Assembly: GCA_963798805.1 (NCBI GenBank)
Contig: CAWCVC010000015.1
Coordinates: forward strand, 248,001 to 312,000
Length of the DNA stretch: 64,000 nt
Reading direction: 5' to 3'
From: CAVZCK01 sp963798805
GTDB taxonomy: Bacteria; Pseudomonadota; Alphaproteobacteria; Rhizobiales; Rhodomicrobiaceae
The translations under genes and the position numbers were made by a program. Positions 43,576-53,532 of the stretch are shown one piece after another. Below the pieces are notes generated by a model. The model was not told the origin of the DNA. It did not search any database and saw nothing but the letters and a program-made list of their open reading frames with translations. Position 1 is the first letter of the stretch; each line of letters begins with the position of its first letter.

Positions 43576-46500
43576 GCCGCCCGTATTTGCGAGTTCGAGC
43601 GCGCCTCCAACGACCGGCTCCGCTTCTCCTCACGATATTCCTCGATCGTCATATTGCGCAGAAAGGAGCGCTTGCCGTCCTCATTGTGGACGAAGCCGAC
43701 CGCGGAAACATGCGGCTCGATGACGTGGATTTTCTGCAGCGGCGTCGCGATGAGGAGTTGCAGGCCCATCTTCCGGAACAGTTTCAGGCCGAACTCCGCG
43801 GCCTCGTCGGAGCCGCGCCCGAACGCCTCGTCGATCATGACGAAATGGAAGGCGCGGGAGCGCTCGGCGCCTTTGTCGAGCCCGAATTGATAGGCAAGGC
43901 TTGCCGCCAGTATCGTATAGGCCAGCTTCTCCTTCTGTCCGCCCGACTTGCCGCCGCTATCGGAATAGTGCTCGCGCTCCGTCTCGTCGGCGCGCCAGCG
44001 CTCCGATGCCGAGAACTCGAACCAGTTGCGGACGTCCGTGACCTTCTGTGTCCAGCGCTGGTCGAGCCCGGTATGGCCTTCGCGCCCGCGGAAGCGCTCG
44101 ATCACGCGCTTCACCTCCAAAAATTTCGCCTCCGCATAGGCGTTGTCCTCGCTTCCCGTCAGCGTGTTCTCGGTGCACTTGCGCAAATCCTGCTGGAATT
44201 CCCGGATCTCGGCATCCGTCGTCGAGGTCGCCTCGACAGAAATATAGGTGCCCTCGTGATAATCGATGTCGCGCAGCGAGCCATTGATGGTCTCGATCCG
44301 ATCACGGATCGTGCGCTCCTCCTCGCGCAGTTTCGACTGGAAGCCGGCGACCTCGCGGATTGCATTCTCGTTGAGCAGCGCCTTGAAGCGCGCCTCGAAA
44401 CGCGGAAGGCCTTCCTCGCACAGCGATGAGAGCATCCGGCGGTATTCGTCAGCCGCCTCCACGGAGGCATCGGCGTCGCGGGTATCCTCCGGATAAAGAT
44501 TGCGATAGTTGCTCATGGCGGCGGCAAGACGTGCGGTAAGCGAGCGCAGGCTGGCTTGCCGGGAATCAATGCGGTCCTGGAGGGCCTTGCGGATCTCGCT
44601 TTCGCGATTCTGGCAGCCTTCGATGGTCAGCCGCTGCTCGCCCAGCACCTCCTCGCGCATCGCATCGAGCATTGGCGCCGCCGCGAGGCGCTTGTCCTCA
44701 GCGATCGCGTCAATATCCGCCTCGGCAGCAGCGCGGCGGCGGCTCAGCTCTTCGTGCCGCTCCGTTATTTTCGCCTCGTCGCGGTTGGCGGTATCGAGTT
44801 TTGCGCGCAGATCGCGATACTCGGCCTCCGCCTCCCGCTGACGGGCGCGAAGCGCCTGCAAAACATCCGAGCCTTCCGTCAGCTCCCGGCGTTCCGCCTC
44901 AAGCGTCTCGATCTCAAGTACGACGGAGGTCCAGTCGATATCGGCGAAGCTCTCGAAAGTGCTGAGCTTCTCAAGCCACCCTCGGCGATCGGAAAGCGCC
45001 CGCAACTTTGCCTGCACGCCCGTAAGGTCCTGGCTAAGCGTTTGGATAACCTTCTTCATCACCCGCGCCTGTATCTCCAAGGCGGCGATCTTGGCGGCAT
45101 TCGACCAGCCGAGCACATAGCGCGTGCGGTCGTCGATGCGGTGGCGGTCATCCTTCTCGTGACGATCGCCCCCCGTCTTCATCTGCCCGCTCCTGGTGAT
45201 GGCTCTCGTCTCGCGCCGGAACTGCTCGATGCTGGCGCAGCAGACATGGTCGAAACGTGTGTCGACCTCGCGCTGCAGCCAGTGATAGAGCGGCGTGTCG
45301 TCGCGCAGGCGCAATTTCTCCGAAAGCGCCTGCGGATGCCGCCGCTGCCGCTGGGCAGGAACATCCGCGGGCACGCGGAAATAGACGAGGCGCGCGCCGA
45401 TATGGCCTTCCGCCCAGGCCGACACCGCTTCGTAATGGCGCACAGGCACGAGCAGCGTCTGGGCAAAGCCGTGCAGCAGCCGCTCGGCGGCTCCCTCCCA
45501 TTCGGCCGCATCCTTGCGCACCTCGATCAGTTCGCCGGCGAAGGGCACGGCGTCCGGCTCGATGCCGATCGCCTCGCATAGCCGCTCGCGCAGCGCGATG
45601 ATCGGCGCAGGCAGATTGGAGCGCCGCCGCTTCAGGGAGGCGATTTCCTTCAGATGCGCATCATGCTCGTCGCGCTTGGCTCTGAAGGTAATCTCCAATT
45701 CGACACGCTGGTTTTGGAGCGTGCTTTCCTCGTCAAGGACGGCCGTGAGCTGTTCGCGGACCGCGGCCTGACTGTCAGCGAAGGCGTCGAGCGATTTCGG
45801 CGTGGCGAAGCCGAGTTCCGTGGCGACCGCGGCATAACTGTCCGCTCGCCGTCTGCGCTCATCGCGCAGGGCCGATCTCTGCCGCTGCTCAAGCTCGATC
45901 TGGTTGAGCCGCGCTCCTCCGTTCGCATTGATATCGCGCTCCAGCGCCAGACGCGTCTGCTCGTTCTCAGCCTCCTTCACGCGCAAATTGGCGATCCGTT
46001 GGGCAAGACGCCGGAGATCCTCGTCGAGCGTCTTCATCCGTTCATCGATCAAGGCGCACAGATGGGTTGCCATGTAGGCTTTGAGGGCATCCCGGGCCGC
46101 TGCGAGCCCACCGATTTCGGCGGTAAGATCGGCGTGCTTGCCGCAATCCGATACGATCGGTGTCAGCCGCTCGATCTGATCTCGCGCCTTCACCACCTCC
46201 CCATGGGCGCGGGTGAGATCGTCGAAATGGCGGATCATCTGCTCGATACGTTCCTCGACCGGGAACGGCTCCAGCATGTGACGGCGCACGAACCCGGTCA
46301 GATCGCCGACCGTCTTCATCGAGACCGTCTGTAGAAAGAGGTCGATAGCCTGCTCGCCGGCGAGGCCGAAGCGGCGGCGGAAGTCGGCGCCGTAGGACGG
46401 ATAGCTGTCGTGAAGCGTAACCCGGGGCGCCTTTCGCAAACGCTTCTTCAGCGCGTTGATATCGCGGCCGAAGCCCACGAAGTGCTCCTTGATCGACAGC

Positions 46501-47018
46501 GCGCCTTCGGCGACGACGAAAAAGCGGACTGGCTGGCCGTGCGGCTCCTTGAACCAGAATACCTGGGCGAGCGTGACCGTCTCGTTGAAACCGGCATTAT
46601 GAAAGCGGCCGAGTATGACGGAATAGGTCTTGCCCGGGGTGCGCAGCGAGACAGGCCTGGCGCCGCTGCCGGTCGATGTGCGCTCGCTCTTATAGGTTCC
46701 GAGCACATAGGAGCGCAGATTGCGCTCGTCGCGCTCCGCCTGTCCCGCCTTATTGTAATTAATGCGGTGGGCCGGCACGAGCAGCGTCGTGATCGCATCG
46801 ACCAGTGTCGATTTCCCCGCACCATTCTGGCCGGTCAGCAGTCCGTTACCGCCTGACAGATCTAGGCTCCAGATATGTCGGTCGAACGTGCCCCAGTTCA
46901 GCACCTCAACCGACATCAGCCGGACGCCGGGCTGTCCGGCCTCTCGCGCGTCCTGCGGCGGAGCGGGCTCACTTGCGGAAGGCGCGTCCGCTGTCAGATC
47001 GTCGAGGAGGGCGTTCAT
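43572..47018 (-). CDS. jetC: Wadjet JetC, SMC-like ATPase
   Basis: 1148 residues, MukB/SbcC-like. Walker A LLTGQNGAGKSTLVDAITTL (63-71), long coiled coils with a hinge region in the middle, ABC signature SDSGGKSGGQKEKLAYTILA, Walker B RAFHFVMIDEAFGRGSDEAA. It is the ATP-driven loop-extruding motor of the JetABC complex. It overlaps jetB and jetD by 4 bp each. No frameshift was seen over 3.4 kb. Confidence 0.93.
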   Translation of the reverse strand: MNALLDDLTADAPSASEPAPPQDAREAGQPGVRLMSVEVLNWGTFDRHIWSLDLSGGNGLLTGQNGAGKSTLVDAITTLLVPAHRINYNKAGQAERDERNLRSYVLGTYKSERTSTGSGARPVSLRTPGKTYSVILGRFHNAGFNETVTLAQVFWFKEPHGQPVRFFVVAEGALSIKEHFVGFGRDINALKKRLRKAPRVTLHDSYPSYGADFRRRFGLAGEQAIDLFLQTVSMKTVGDLTGFVRRHMLEPFPVEERIEQMIRHFDDLTRAHGEVVKARDQIERLTPIVSDCGKHADLTAEIGGLAAARDALKAYMATHLCALIDERMKTLDEDLRRLAQRIANLRVKEAENEQTRLALERDINANGGARLNQIELEQRQRSALRDERRRRADSYAAVATELGFATPKSLDAFADSQAAVREQLTAVLDEESTLQNQRVELEITFRAKRDEHDAHLKEIASLKRRRSNLPAPIIALRERLCEAIGIEPDAVPFAGELIEVRKDAAEWEGAAERLLHGFAQTLLVPVRHYEAVSAWAEGHIGARLVYFRVPADVPAQRQRRHPQALSEKLRLRDDTPLYHWLQREVDTRFDHVCCASIEQFRRETRAITRSGQMKTGGDRHEKDDRHRIDDRTRYVLGWSNAAKIAALEIQARVMKKVIQTLSQDLTGVQAKLRALSDRRGWLEKLSTFESFADIDWTSVVLEIETLEAERRELTEGSDVLQALRARQREAEAEYRDLRAKLDTANRDEAKITERHEELSRRRAAAEADIDAIAEDKRLAAAPMLDAMREEVLGEQRLTIEGCQNRESEIRKALQDRIDSRQASLRSLTARLAAAMSNYRNLYPEDTRDADASVEAADEYRRMLSSLCEEGLPRFEARFKALLNENAIREVAGFQSKLREEERTIRDRIETINGSLRDIDYHEGTYISVEATSTTDAEIREFQQDLRKCTENTLTGSEDNAYAEAKFLEVKRVIERFRGREGHTGLDQRWTQKVTDVRNWFEFSASERWRADETEREHYSDSGGKSGGQKEKLAYTILAASLAYQFGLDKGAERSRAFHFVMIDEAFGRGSDEAAEFGLKLFRKMGLQLLIATPLQKIHVIEPHVSAVGFVHNEDGKRSFLRNMTIEEYREEKRSRSLEARSNSQIRAA

Positions 47019-47629
47019 GTCTCATCCGCCATTTCGCGTTTAGAAGAGGCGTAAGCCGCATAATCGGCGAGGCGCCGGTCCAGCTCGCTCAGCCATTGCG
47101 CATCGACGAAAGCCGCCAGGATCCGGCGGACCTCGAAGGCCTCGCCACTGCGCTTGATCGGCCGGAGAAAGCCGAGCTCGACTATCTTTTGCAGATCGCG
47201 GCCCAGCCGGTCCGCCTGCCTGGCCTCATTGCTCAATTCGCGGATCAGGTGGCGGCTGAGATCGTGGATCTCCTCGCGTGTCAGCACGAGTTGTGTGTCG
47301 CCGCCGGAGGCGTCGGCTTCGGCGAGACGGCGGCGCAGCAAGGCAAGCATCAGGCTTACCGAATAGCTGAGCTGGCGGCGCGGCACGAGGCGGGGCAGCG
47401 GCGTCTCCCCCTCGATTTCGGGACGCTGACGCAGATAGGCGAAGCCCTCGGCCTCATCGAGTACAAGCACGAGACCTATGACGCCGACATAGTCGCGGAC
47501 TTGCGACGTATGCTGCATCAAATCCTCCCAGACGGCCGGAGCAAGCTCCCGCTCGACCACCCCCTTCATCAGTGCGATCAAGGCCGGCGGGAGACTGTCG
47601 CGGCCGGGTCCGGCGGTCGCCTCACTCAT
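47015..47629 (-). CDS. jetB: Wadjet JetB, MukE-like (DUF4194) subunit
   Basis: 204 residues: LPPALIALMKGVVERELAPA, VWEDLMQHTSQVRDYVGVIG, LDEAEGFAYLRQRPEIEGET and LVPRRQLSYSVSLMLALLRR. It is a winged-helix KITE-type protein that binds the kleisin JetA. It overlaps jetA by 8 bp and jetC by 4 bp. Confidence 0.88.
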   Translation of the reverse strand: MSEATAGPGRDSLPPALIALMKGVVERELAPAVWEDLMQHTSQVRDYVGVIGLVLVLDEAEGFAYLRQRPEIEGETPLPRLVPRRQLSYSVSLMLALLRRRLAEADASGGDTQLVLTREEIHDLSRHLIRELSNEARQADRLGRDLQKIVELGFLRPIKRSGEAFEVRRILAAFVDAQWLSELDRRLADYAAYASSKREMADET

Positions 47630-49109
47630 GGCGCAATTCCTCTATCATCGGGCTCTCTGCTTGCGCCTCTCCCTGACGAATGAAGACGACACGCGGCATG
47701 ATCGCGCGCCGCGATTTGCCATTCGCATCGAGCCACGCGATGCTCGCGCGATCCGTATCGTCAATGACGCTGTTCGGGTTCTCCGAGGCAATTGACAGAT
47801 AGGCGACGAGTTCGGCAAGCCCGAGTTCCAGCGGATACGCCTCGACGAGGTCGGAAAGGGCAATCTGGTCTTCGCGCTGCAGGGCGCGCCATATCTGGGC
47901 CTGGAGACGGCGTTTATCGACATGGACCAGGTCGAACAGCGCGTCCGCCGGGATGTCGATATCAGCAACACCGAGCGTAGCATCGTCCAGCTCGGGCTTG
48001 TGTGGCGGTGAGAAGAGCGGCCTGTCCATCGGCAGCGCAATCTCCGGGGCCAGAGCATCGAGCTCCATGAAGCTACCCGCCGGCGGCGCATCGCTGATCT
48101 CGACGGCGCGGACCTCGATATCCCGCAGAATTCGCATGATGCGCCGGTTCTCCAGCCAGGCCTTGTCGTCCAGATAGCGGCGCAACTCGCCTGAGAGCTT
48201 GGCGACCGTGCGCTGGGTTGCCTCCGCAGCCGTCAGCCAGTCATAATGGACGCGTTTGATCCGCCGATCCGGCCTCAGGTTCCTGACAGGATCGAGCGTC
48301 AGCATGCGCTCCAGGAGATGCGTAAGCTCGTCCTGGCGGTCGGTCGACATCAGGAGATCGTAGAAGGCACGGAAGCTTCGGCCCTGATCGCTTTCGGCGA
48401 TGGCATCGCGATCGCCGAGGATGGCCCCAAGAAGCTCACCCTTGCTCCCTTCCCAGACGGAAATCTTGATCCGGGCGTCGCGGTCAAGCTGACGGAAATT
48501 CTGCTCGACGGCGCGGAAATCCGACAAGAGGCTCCGAGCGGTCTCGACGATGAGATGGAATCGATCGCGAATGACGGCGTCGTCGAGCACAGGCACGTCA
48601 CCGTCCTTGAGACGGGCGATCTCCGCATCGATAGCGGCGCGGCGGCGCATTAATTCCGCGATGCGGGCAGCAATATCGGGCTCGGTGTCGTTGATCAGAT
48701 CGCGCAGCAGGTCGAAAATCGTCCTGAGCCGCAATTCGGTGCCGATGAAGGTCCGCCGGCCAAGACTTGACAGCCAGGTGAGAGCGGCCTCGGTCGCCGG
48801 CGTGATATCGAACTGCGCCTCGTCACTGCCGGCGGCATAGCGTTTGCGCAGCCAGCCATTCTTATCCGACGCCCAGTCGTCGAGATAAGCCTTGGCCTCG
48901 CGTGGAAATCTGTCTTCGCCCAATTCCCGGCGCAACTTGAAGAGTTCATCGTCAAGATGGCGGACCAGATCCAATTCCTGCATCTGGCGCACATTAGGCT
49001 TCAGGAACACGCGGTTCAGAAAGCTCGCGATCAGCGGGCCATGATCAGCTCTTAGAAGCCGCCACGCCGGATGGCTTGAACGCAAGGTCTCGAGCGTTTG
49101 AAGTTCCAT
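47622..49109 (-). CDS. jetA: Wadjet JetA, kleisin-like (DUF3375) subunit
   Basis: 495 residues from ATG 49109 (TTG 49124 is in frame). MELQTLETLRSSHPAWRLLR, DHGPLIASFLNRVFLKPNVR, ELDLVRHLDDELFKLRRELG, ALTWLSSLGRRTFIGTELRL: the DUF3375 start. The C-terminus contains a winged-helix part (RALQREDQIALSDLVEAYPL, ELGLAELVAYLSIAS). It bridges the JetC heads. First gene of jetABCD; the operon is translationally coupled throughout. Confidence 0.9.
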   Translation of the reverse strand: MELQTLETLRSSHPAWRLLRADHGPLIASFLNRVFLKPNVRQMQELDLVRHLDDELFKLRRELGEDRFPREAKAYLDDWASDKNGWLRKRYAAGSDEAQFDITPATEAALTWLSSLGRRTFIGTELRLRTIFDLLRDLINDTEPDIAARIAELMRRRAAIDAEIARLKDGDVPVLDDAVIRDRFHLIVETARSLLSDFRAVEQNFRQLDRDARIKISVWEGSKGELLGAILGDRDAIAESDQGRSFRAFYDLLMSTDRQDELTHLLERMLTLDPVRNLRPDRRIKRVHYDWLTAAEATQRTVAKLSGELRRYLDDKAWLENRRIMRILRDIEVRAVEISDAPPAGSFMELDALAPEIALPMDRPLFSPPHKPELDDATLGVADIDIPADALFDLVHVDKRRLQAQIWRALQREDQIALSDLVEAYPLELGLAELVAYLSIASENPNSVIDDTDRASIAWLDANGKSRRAIMPRVVFIRQGEAQAESPMIEELRHE

Positions 49110-49421
49110 CGTACGGTCGCCCAAACGGATAGCGAATCAACGTTGCAATTGGACCGAACGTATCGTGAACTGAAAGAGTGGGCAATGATTGCTGCACGTG
49201 CTCGGCACCGCCTTTCCTCAGCAATGTGACGACATAGCGGATCTCGCTTGTGGGAAATACAGACTGCTCGATCAGTTTGATTAACGAAGGCAACGCCTTC
49301 CACTGCATTCAAGATTGAACCAGCGAGCGTTTTCTCGCCCGAGAGGCTTCGGGGGATAAAATGGGGGATGAGAATTGTAGGTGCGAAATAGTTTCATAAA
49401 ATCAATGTGGTAATTAATATC
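49110..49421. other. Upstream region of jetABCD
   Basis: About 310 bp that should contain the jet promoter. A short minus-strand frame (49045-49308) overlaps jetA and is not protein-like. The stretch 49350-49420 is AT-rich. Confidence 0.45.
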
Positions 49422-49463
49422 TGGCAGAGAGGGTGGGATTCGACCCCCGACCTACGCATTACG
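49422..49463 (-). pseudogene. tRNA-Thr(CGT) 3' part, attachment-site relic
   Basis: Read on the minus strand it gives CGTAATGCG (end of the anticodon loop with CGT, then stem), AGGTC variable loop, a T-arm with GTCGAATCCC (one T short of the usual GTTCGAAT), and the acceptor end CTCTCTGCCA. Only the part from the anticodon to the 3' end is present. The CGTAATGCGxAGGTC block is that of thrW-type tRNAs, a common integration target. The missing base and 5' half mean it is not functional. Call by eye; covariance scoring was not possible. Confidence 0.6.
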
Positions 49464-50827
49464 AAAAAAGGGATCATATCAGCGGGCATACACTAGTGTC
49501 CTGTTTCGGAAATTTCTATCCAGCTATTTGTCGCTGTGATTCCCTGTATTGGATCAGCAATTCGCGGGGGCGATGATGGCGAGTGGAAAACCGAGCATGA
49601 TCCAGCTGAGCGCGGACTGCGTCCGTCGGCGCAAGATCGCGCGTGCGGATGCGCAACGGGCCGAAATCATCCTGCGCGCGGCGGACGGGGAGAACAATTG
49701 CCAGATCGCGTCTGCGGTGGGCGTTACGCGCCAGACCGTCCGGATTTGGCGCGAGCGGTTCGCCAGGCATCGTCTTGATGGCCTCGGCGACGAGCCAAGA
49801 TGCGGTGCGCCGCGCAAGATCGGCGATGATCGGATCGAGGAGATTGTCACCAGAACGCTCGAGGCCAAGCCCTCGGACGCGACACATTGGAGCACGCGAG
49901 GCATGGCGAAAGCGTCGGGCATATCGGCATCGTCGGTGCACCGGATCTGGCGGGCCTTTTGCTTGCAGCCGCATCGCACCGAGACGTTCAAGCTGTCGAC
50001 CGACCCGCAATTCGTCGAGAAGGTACGCGATGTCGTGGGGCTGTATCTCGATCCGCCGGAGAAGGCGCTGGTGATCTGTGTCGATGAAAAGAGCCAGATC
50101 CAGGCCCTTGATCGAACGCAGCCTCTTCTGCCGATGCGTCCCGGCCGAGGGTGTCCTAAACGATGTGTAAGTAGGTTTCTGTGAGGTTAATTAACCCGGA
50201 ATGGGGGAACTCACATGACCAAGACTTCGATCGCACCGGAGCTGCTCGATCAGCTTTTAACGCACAACTCCAAGCCGGAGGATTTGACCGGCGAAGACGG
50301 GCTTTTCAAGCAGCTCAAGAAGGCGCTGATCGAGCGGGCGCTGGGCGCGGAACTGAGCACCCATCTCGGCTATGAGAAGGGCGACCCTGCCGGTCGTGGG
50401 ACAGGCAACAATCGCAATGGCACGAGTTCGAAGACGCTTCTGACCGGAGACGGGGAAGTCGAGATCGCTGTTCCCCGCGACCGTGCGGGAAGCTTCGAGC
50501 CGCAGCTGATCCCGAAGGGCCGGACCTGCTTTGACGGCTTCGACGAGAAGATCTTGAGCCTCTACGCCCGCGGCATGACCGTGCGGGAGATCCAGGGTCA
50601 TCTAGCCGAACTCTATGGCGTTGAAGTCTCGCCGGACCTTATCAGCCGGGTCACCGATGCCGTTCTGGACGAGGTCCGCGAGTGGCAGAACCGGCCGCTC
50701 GATCCGGTCTATCCCGTCGTCTTTTTCGACGCCTTGCGTGTCAAGATCCGCGACGAGGGCTTGGTCAAGAACAAAGCCGTCTATGTCGCGCTGGCGTTCA
50801 ACGCCGAAGGGGGCAAAGAGGCGCTAG

Positions 50828-52509
50828 CCCGCATTTCTCACGCGCCTGAAGGTATGGCGTGGTCATCCGGCCGATTTCTCGGCGATGTTGACGGGTGACG
50901 TGCTTGGGGGTGGCGCAGATTGCGCGACCGGCTTCGTCAATTGGCTCGGCCTCTTCGTGTCTCCAGTGGGCCTCGGGGGATACCGCGAGAGAGGCGCGTC
51001 GCGGCTTCGCGCGTCAGGCAGGGGAGCCACGAGCATGTGCGAGCCGCGCCGCGGCGAGACGCCATTCGGCGGCGGCCGGACAGGCCGACGCGAAGGCGAT
51101 CTTGACCCGGCGCGCGCTGATTTTCACCAACGCGCCGATCTTCAGCAGCTTCAGCCGGATCGTGCCGCAGGTCGCAGCGGCAAACTGCGTATGAGCCAGG
51201 CCGATCCGGCGCAGCGCGCAGAGGAGGACATAGGCCATCGAGGCAAACCACAGGCGCAGCTGGTTGGCCCGCATCGTCGCCGCCGAGGTGCGGTCGGCAA
51301 AGAGATCGCCCTGCGCTTCCTTGATGCGGTTCTCCATCTCGCCGCGCGCGCAATAGAGGTCTTCGTAGAGCGGCCTGGCGGTCCAGGCGCCGGGCTTCAG
51401 CGAGGTGACGAGAAAGCGCGGATTGGCATCCCCGCCGGTCCATTCCGCCTTGCCGATCACACGGCGGCGGCGTGACCAGGAGCCCTTCGTCGACCACAGG
51501 AAATCCCGAAACACCCGCGCCGGCTTGCCGTCCGCAGCCTCCGACCGCCGCCGCGCCTCGGCCAAGCCTGCCGCGATGCGGGCCTCCAGACGCGCATTAC
51601 GGGCGAGACCGAAGACGTAGTCGACCTTATGAGCCTCACACCAAACCATCAGGGCCTCACGGGCGAAGCCGGAATCGGCGCGCAAGACGATCTTCATCTT
51701 TGGCCAGCGCGCCCGGATCCGGCCGACGATGCGCGCCGTCTCCTCGACCGCGCCCGCGCTGCCGTCGATGTTCGAGCGACGAAGCTTGGCGGCGAGGAGA
51801 TGCCGGCCGCAGAAGACGTAGAGCGGCAGGTAGCAATAGCAATCGTAATAGCCATGGAAGAACCGCCCCTCCTGATGGCCGCGGCAAGCGGATCGTCGGT
51901 GGCGTCGAGGTCGAGCACGATCTCACGCGGCGGCTTACCATGCGCGTCGAGAAATACGTCGACGAACAAAGCCTCGATCGCCGCGCCGTCATGGCCGATC
52001 TTGTGATAGCGCCCAGTGGCGCCATCAGCCGGGGCGTGCTCGAGACGGTTCAGCGTGCTCTTCCCGGCCAGCGGTGACGGAGCCTCAGCCTCGCGCCCGA
52101 GCTTACCGAGCAGCGCGCCGAGAACGGGATCGCGGCGCAACTCATCATGGTCGATGAGATCCTCATAGCCCAGCGCCAGGCCGAACACCCGCTGCGCGAC
52201 CAAGGTCTTCACTTCGTGAACCACGTAAGCGGGATGGCGCCGATCGCGAAAGCAGGCGGCGAAGCGATCGACGAGCCCGATGGCCTTGTCCGTCTCCCCG
52301 AGTAGCAGCGCCCCGGCGTCCGAGGACACCATGCCGCCATCGAAATCCGCGACCACACGGCGTCCGCCCGCTCTTCCAAAATCGATCTCGCTCGCGCTAC
52401 GCTCTGTCAGCATCGGGGAGCCACCTCAAATCGGCAAAAACTCGTTATCGCAAAACAAGTTTACACCGTAAGTGGCCTCGATGCGCCTCAGCCCCGTGAG
52501 AGATGCGGG
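50828..52509 (-). mobile_element. IS1380-family element
   Basis: 1682 bp with inverted repeats CCCGCATTTCTCAC / GTGAGAGATGCGGG and flanking CTAG (50824-50827) / TTAG (52510-52513), close to the expected 4-bp duplication. It is inserted into the IS256 transposase gene and is the innermost of three nested elements. Confidence 0.85.
51014..52413 (-). pseudogene. IS1380-family transposase with one frameshift
   Basis: First frame from 52413: ADFDGGMVSSDAGALLLGET, YGLALGYEDL-like GLALGYEDLIDHDELRRDPV, EIVLDLDATDDPLAAAIRRG. The frame is lost near 51885. The continuation (YYDCYCYLPLYVFCGRHLLA in frame) leads into MKIVLRADSGFAREALMVWC, GEMENRIKEAQGDLFADRTS, ending 51014. The DDE residues (DLDATDDP, RADSGF, ENRIKE) all exist but in two frames. 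Confidence 0.85.
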
Positions 52510-52641
52510 TTAGGCCTCCGGATCGAACAAACCGAGGGTGCTAAATTCTGGCTCAAGATGATGAACGAGCTGAAAGTCCGGGGTCTGAACGATATTCTGA
52601 TCGCCGTCGTCGACGGTCTATCCCCAGACGCTGGTTCAAAC

Positions 52642-52665
52642 CCCCGTTCAAGCCGGGGGCAGGCT
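52642..52665 (+). repeat. 24-nt palindromic element in IS256
   Basis: CCCCCG...CGGGGG stem with the same CAGGCT tail as the IS630 copies. It is inserted between VQT and CIVHL of the transposase, in frame by length. Confidence 0.75.
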
Positions 52666-53098
52666 CTGCATTGTTCACCTGATCCGCAACAGCCTTGCCT
52701 TCGTCACCTGGAAAGATCGAAAAGCGATCATGCCGTGGATCAAGGCCATCTATCGGGCCGAGAATGCTGACCAGGCTCTTGTCCGGCTGGACGAATTCGA
52801 AGCCGAATGGGGCAAACGCTACCCGGCGATCGGAGCAGCCTGGCGCAGGGCCTGGGAGCACGTGATCCCGTTCTTCGCCTTCGCGCCGGCCATCCGCAAA
52901 ATGATCTACACCACGAATTGCGTCGAGGCGCTCAACCGGTCTTTACGGAAAATCATCAAAACCAGGGGAAGCTTCCCAACGGACGAGGCGGCGTTTAAGC
53001 TTCTGTATCTGGCCATCAAAAATGCGGGCGTGCATTGGCGAAGGCCCATCGAATGGACGGCGGCCATGGGGCAATTCGCCATCCAGTTCGGCGAGCGT

Positions 53099-53130
53099 TT
53101 TTGCTTCTTCAGCGCGCTGAAGAAGCAAAA
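53099..53130. repeat. 32-bp perfect palindrome at IS256 transposase 3' end
   Basis: TTTTGCTTCTTCAGCG followed immediately by its exact complement. It has no loop and is flanked by T and A tracts, so as RNA it would be a bidirectional terminator. It lies where the transposase should end. Confidence 0.8.
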
Positions 53131-53508
53131 CACAAAAGGAAACAATACCGAGCGGAAATCGCTTACACAAAACTTCGGATACTCCCCCCCGGCCAGGTCG
53201 AGAGGCGCACCCACGACTATGAGCGCCACGGCACGACGACGCTGTTTGCAGGCTTCATCGCCGCCGTGACGGCCGGGACCGATGTGAAGGCAGGCAGCGT
53301 GATCGGTACATGCATGCCACGCCATCGCGCCCAGGAGTTCCGCAAATTCCTTGATGAAGTGGAGCGCAATGTGCCCGCCGGTCTCGACATGCATGTGGTG
53401 ATGGACAATGCATCCAGCCACAAGACGAAGCTCATCCGCGATTGGTTCGCCAAGCGGCCACACTGGCACACCCACTTCACCCCGACATCGTCATCCTGGA
53501 TCAACCAG

Positions 53509-53532
53509 AGCCTTGCCCCCGCGAAGGCGGGG
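53509..53532 (-). repeat. 24-nt palindromic element in IS630-B
   Basis: Same core and CAAGGCT-type flank as the other copies but opposite orientation relative to the gene. It adds eight codons (SLAPAKAG) between WINQ and VERFF. Confidence 0.8.

Larger units (their letters stand above)
50215..53130 (+). pseudogene. IS256-family transposase, broken in several ways
   Basis: N-part: MTKTSIAPELLDQLLTHNSK, ALIERALGAELSTHLGYEKG, GMTVREIQGHLAELYGVEVS, PVVFFDALRVKIRDEGLVKN (first Asp) to AEGGKE at about 50823, where IS1380 is inserted. It resumes at 52514: RIEQTEGAKFWLKMMNELKV, DILIAVVDGL (second Asp), then a small deletion near 52619 shifts the frame, and a 24-nt palindromic insert (PVQAGGRL) follows. 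IVHLIRNSLAFVTWKDRKAI to GQFAIQFGERF closes it, with a 32-bp palindrome at the end. It is inactive. Confidence 0.85.
50147..53187 (+). mobile_element. IS256-family element carrying a nested IS1380
   Basis: Imperfect inverted repeats: left GAGGGTGTCCTAAACGATGT, right (reverse) ending TTTGTGTAAGC. CCCGGCC occurs on both sides (50140-50146, 53188-53194) as the probable target duplication. It is inserted in the IS630-B transposase gene. Confidence 0.8.
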
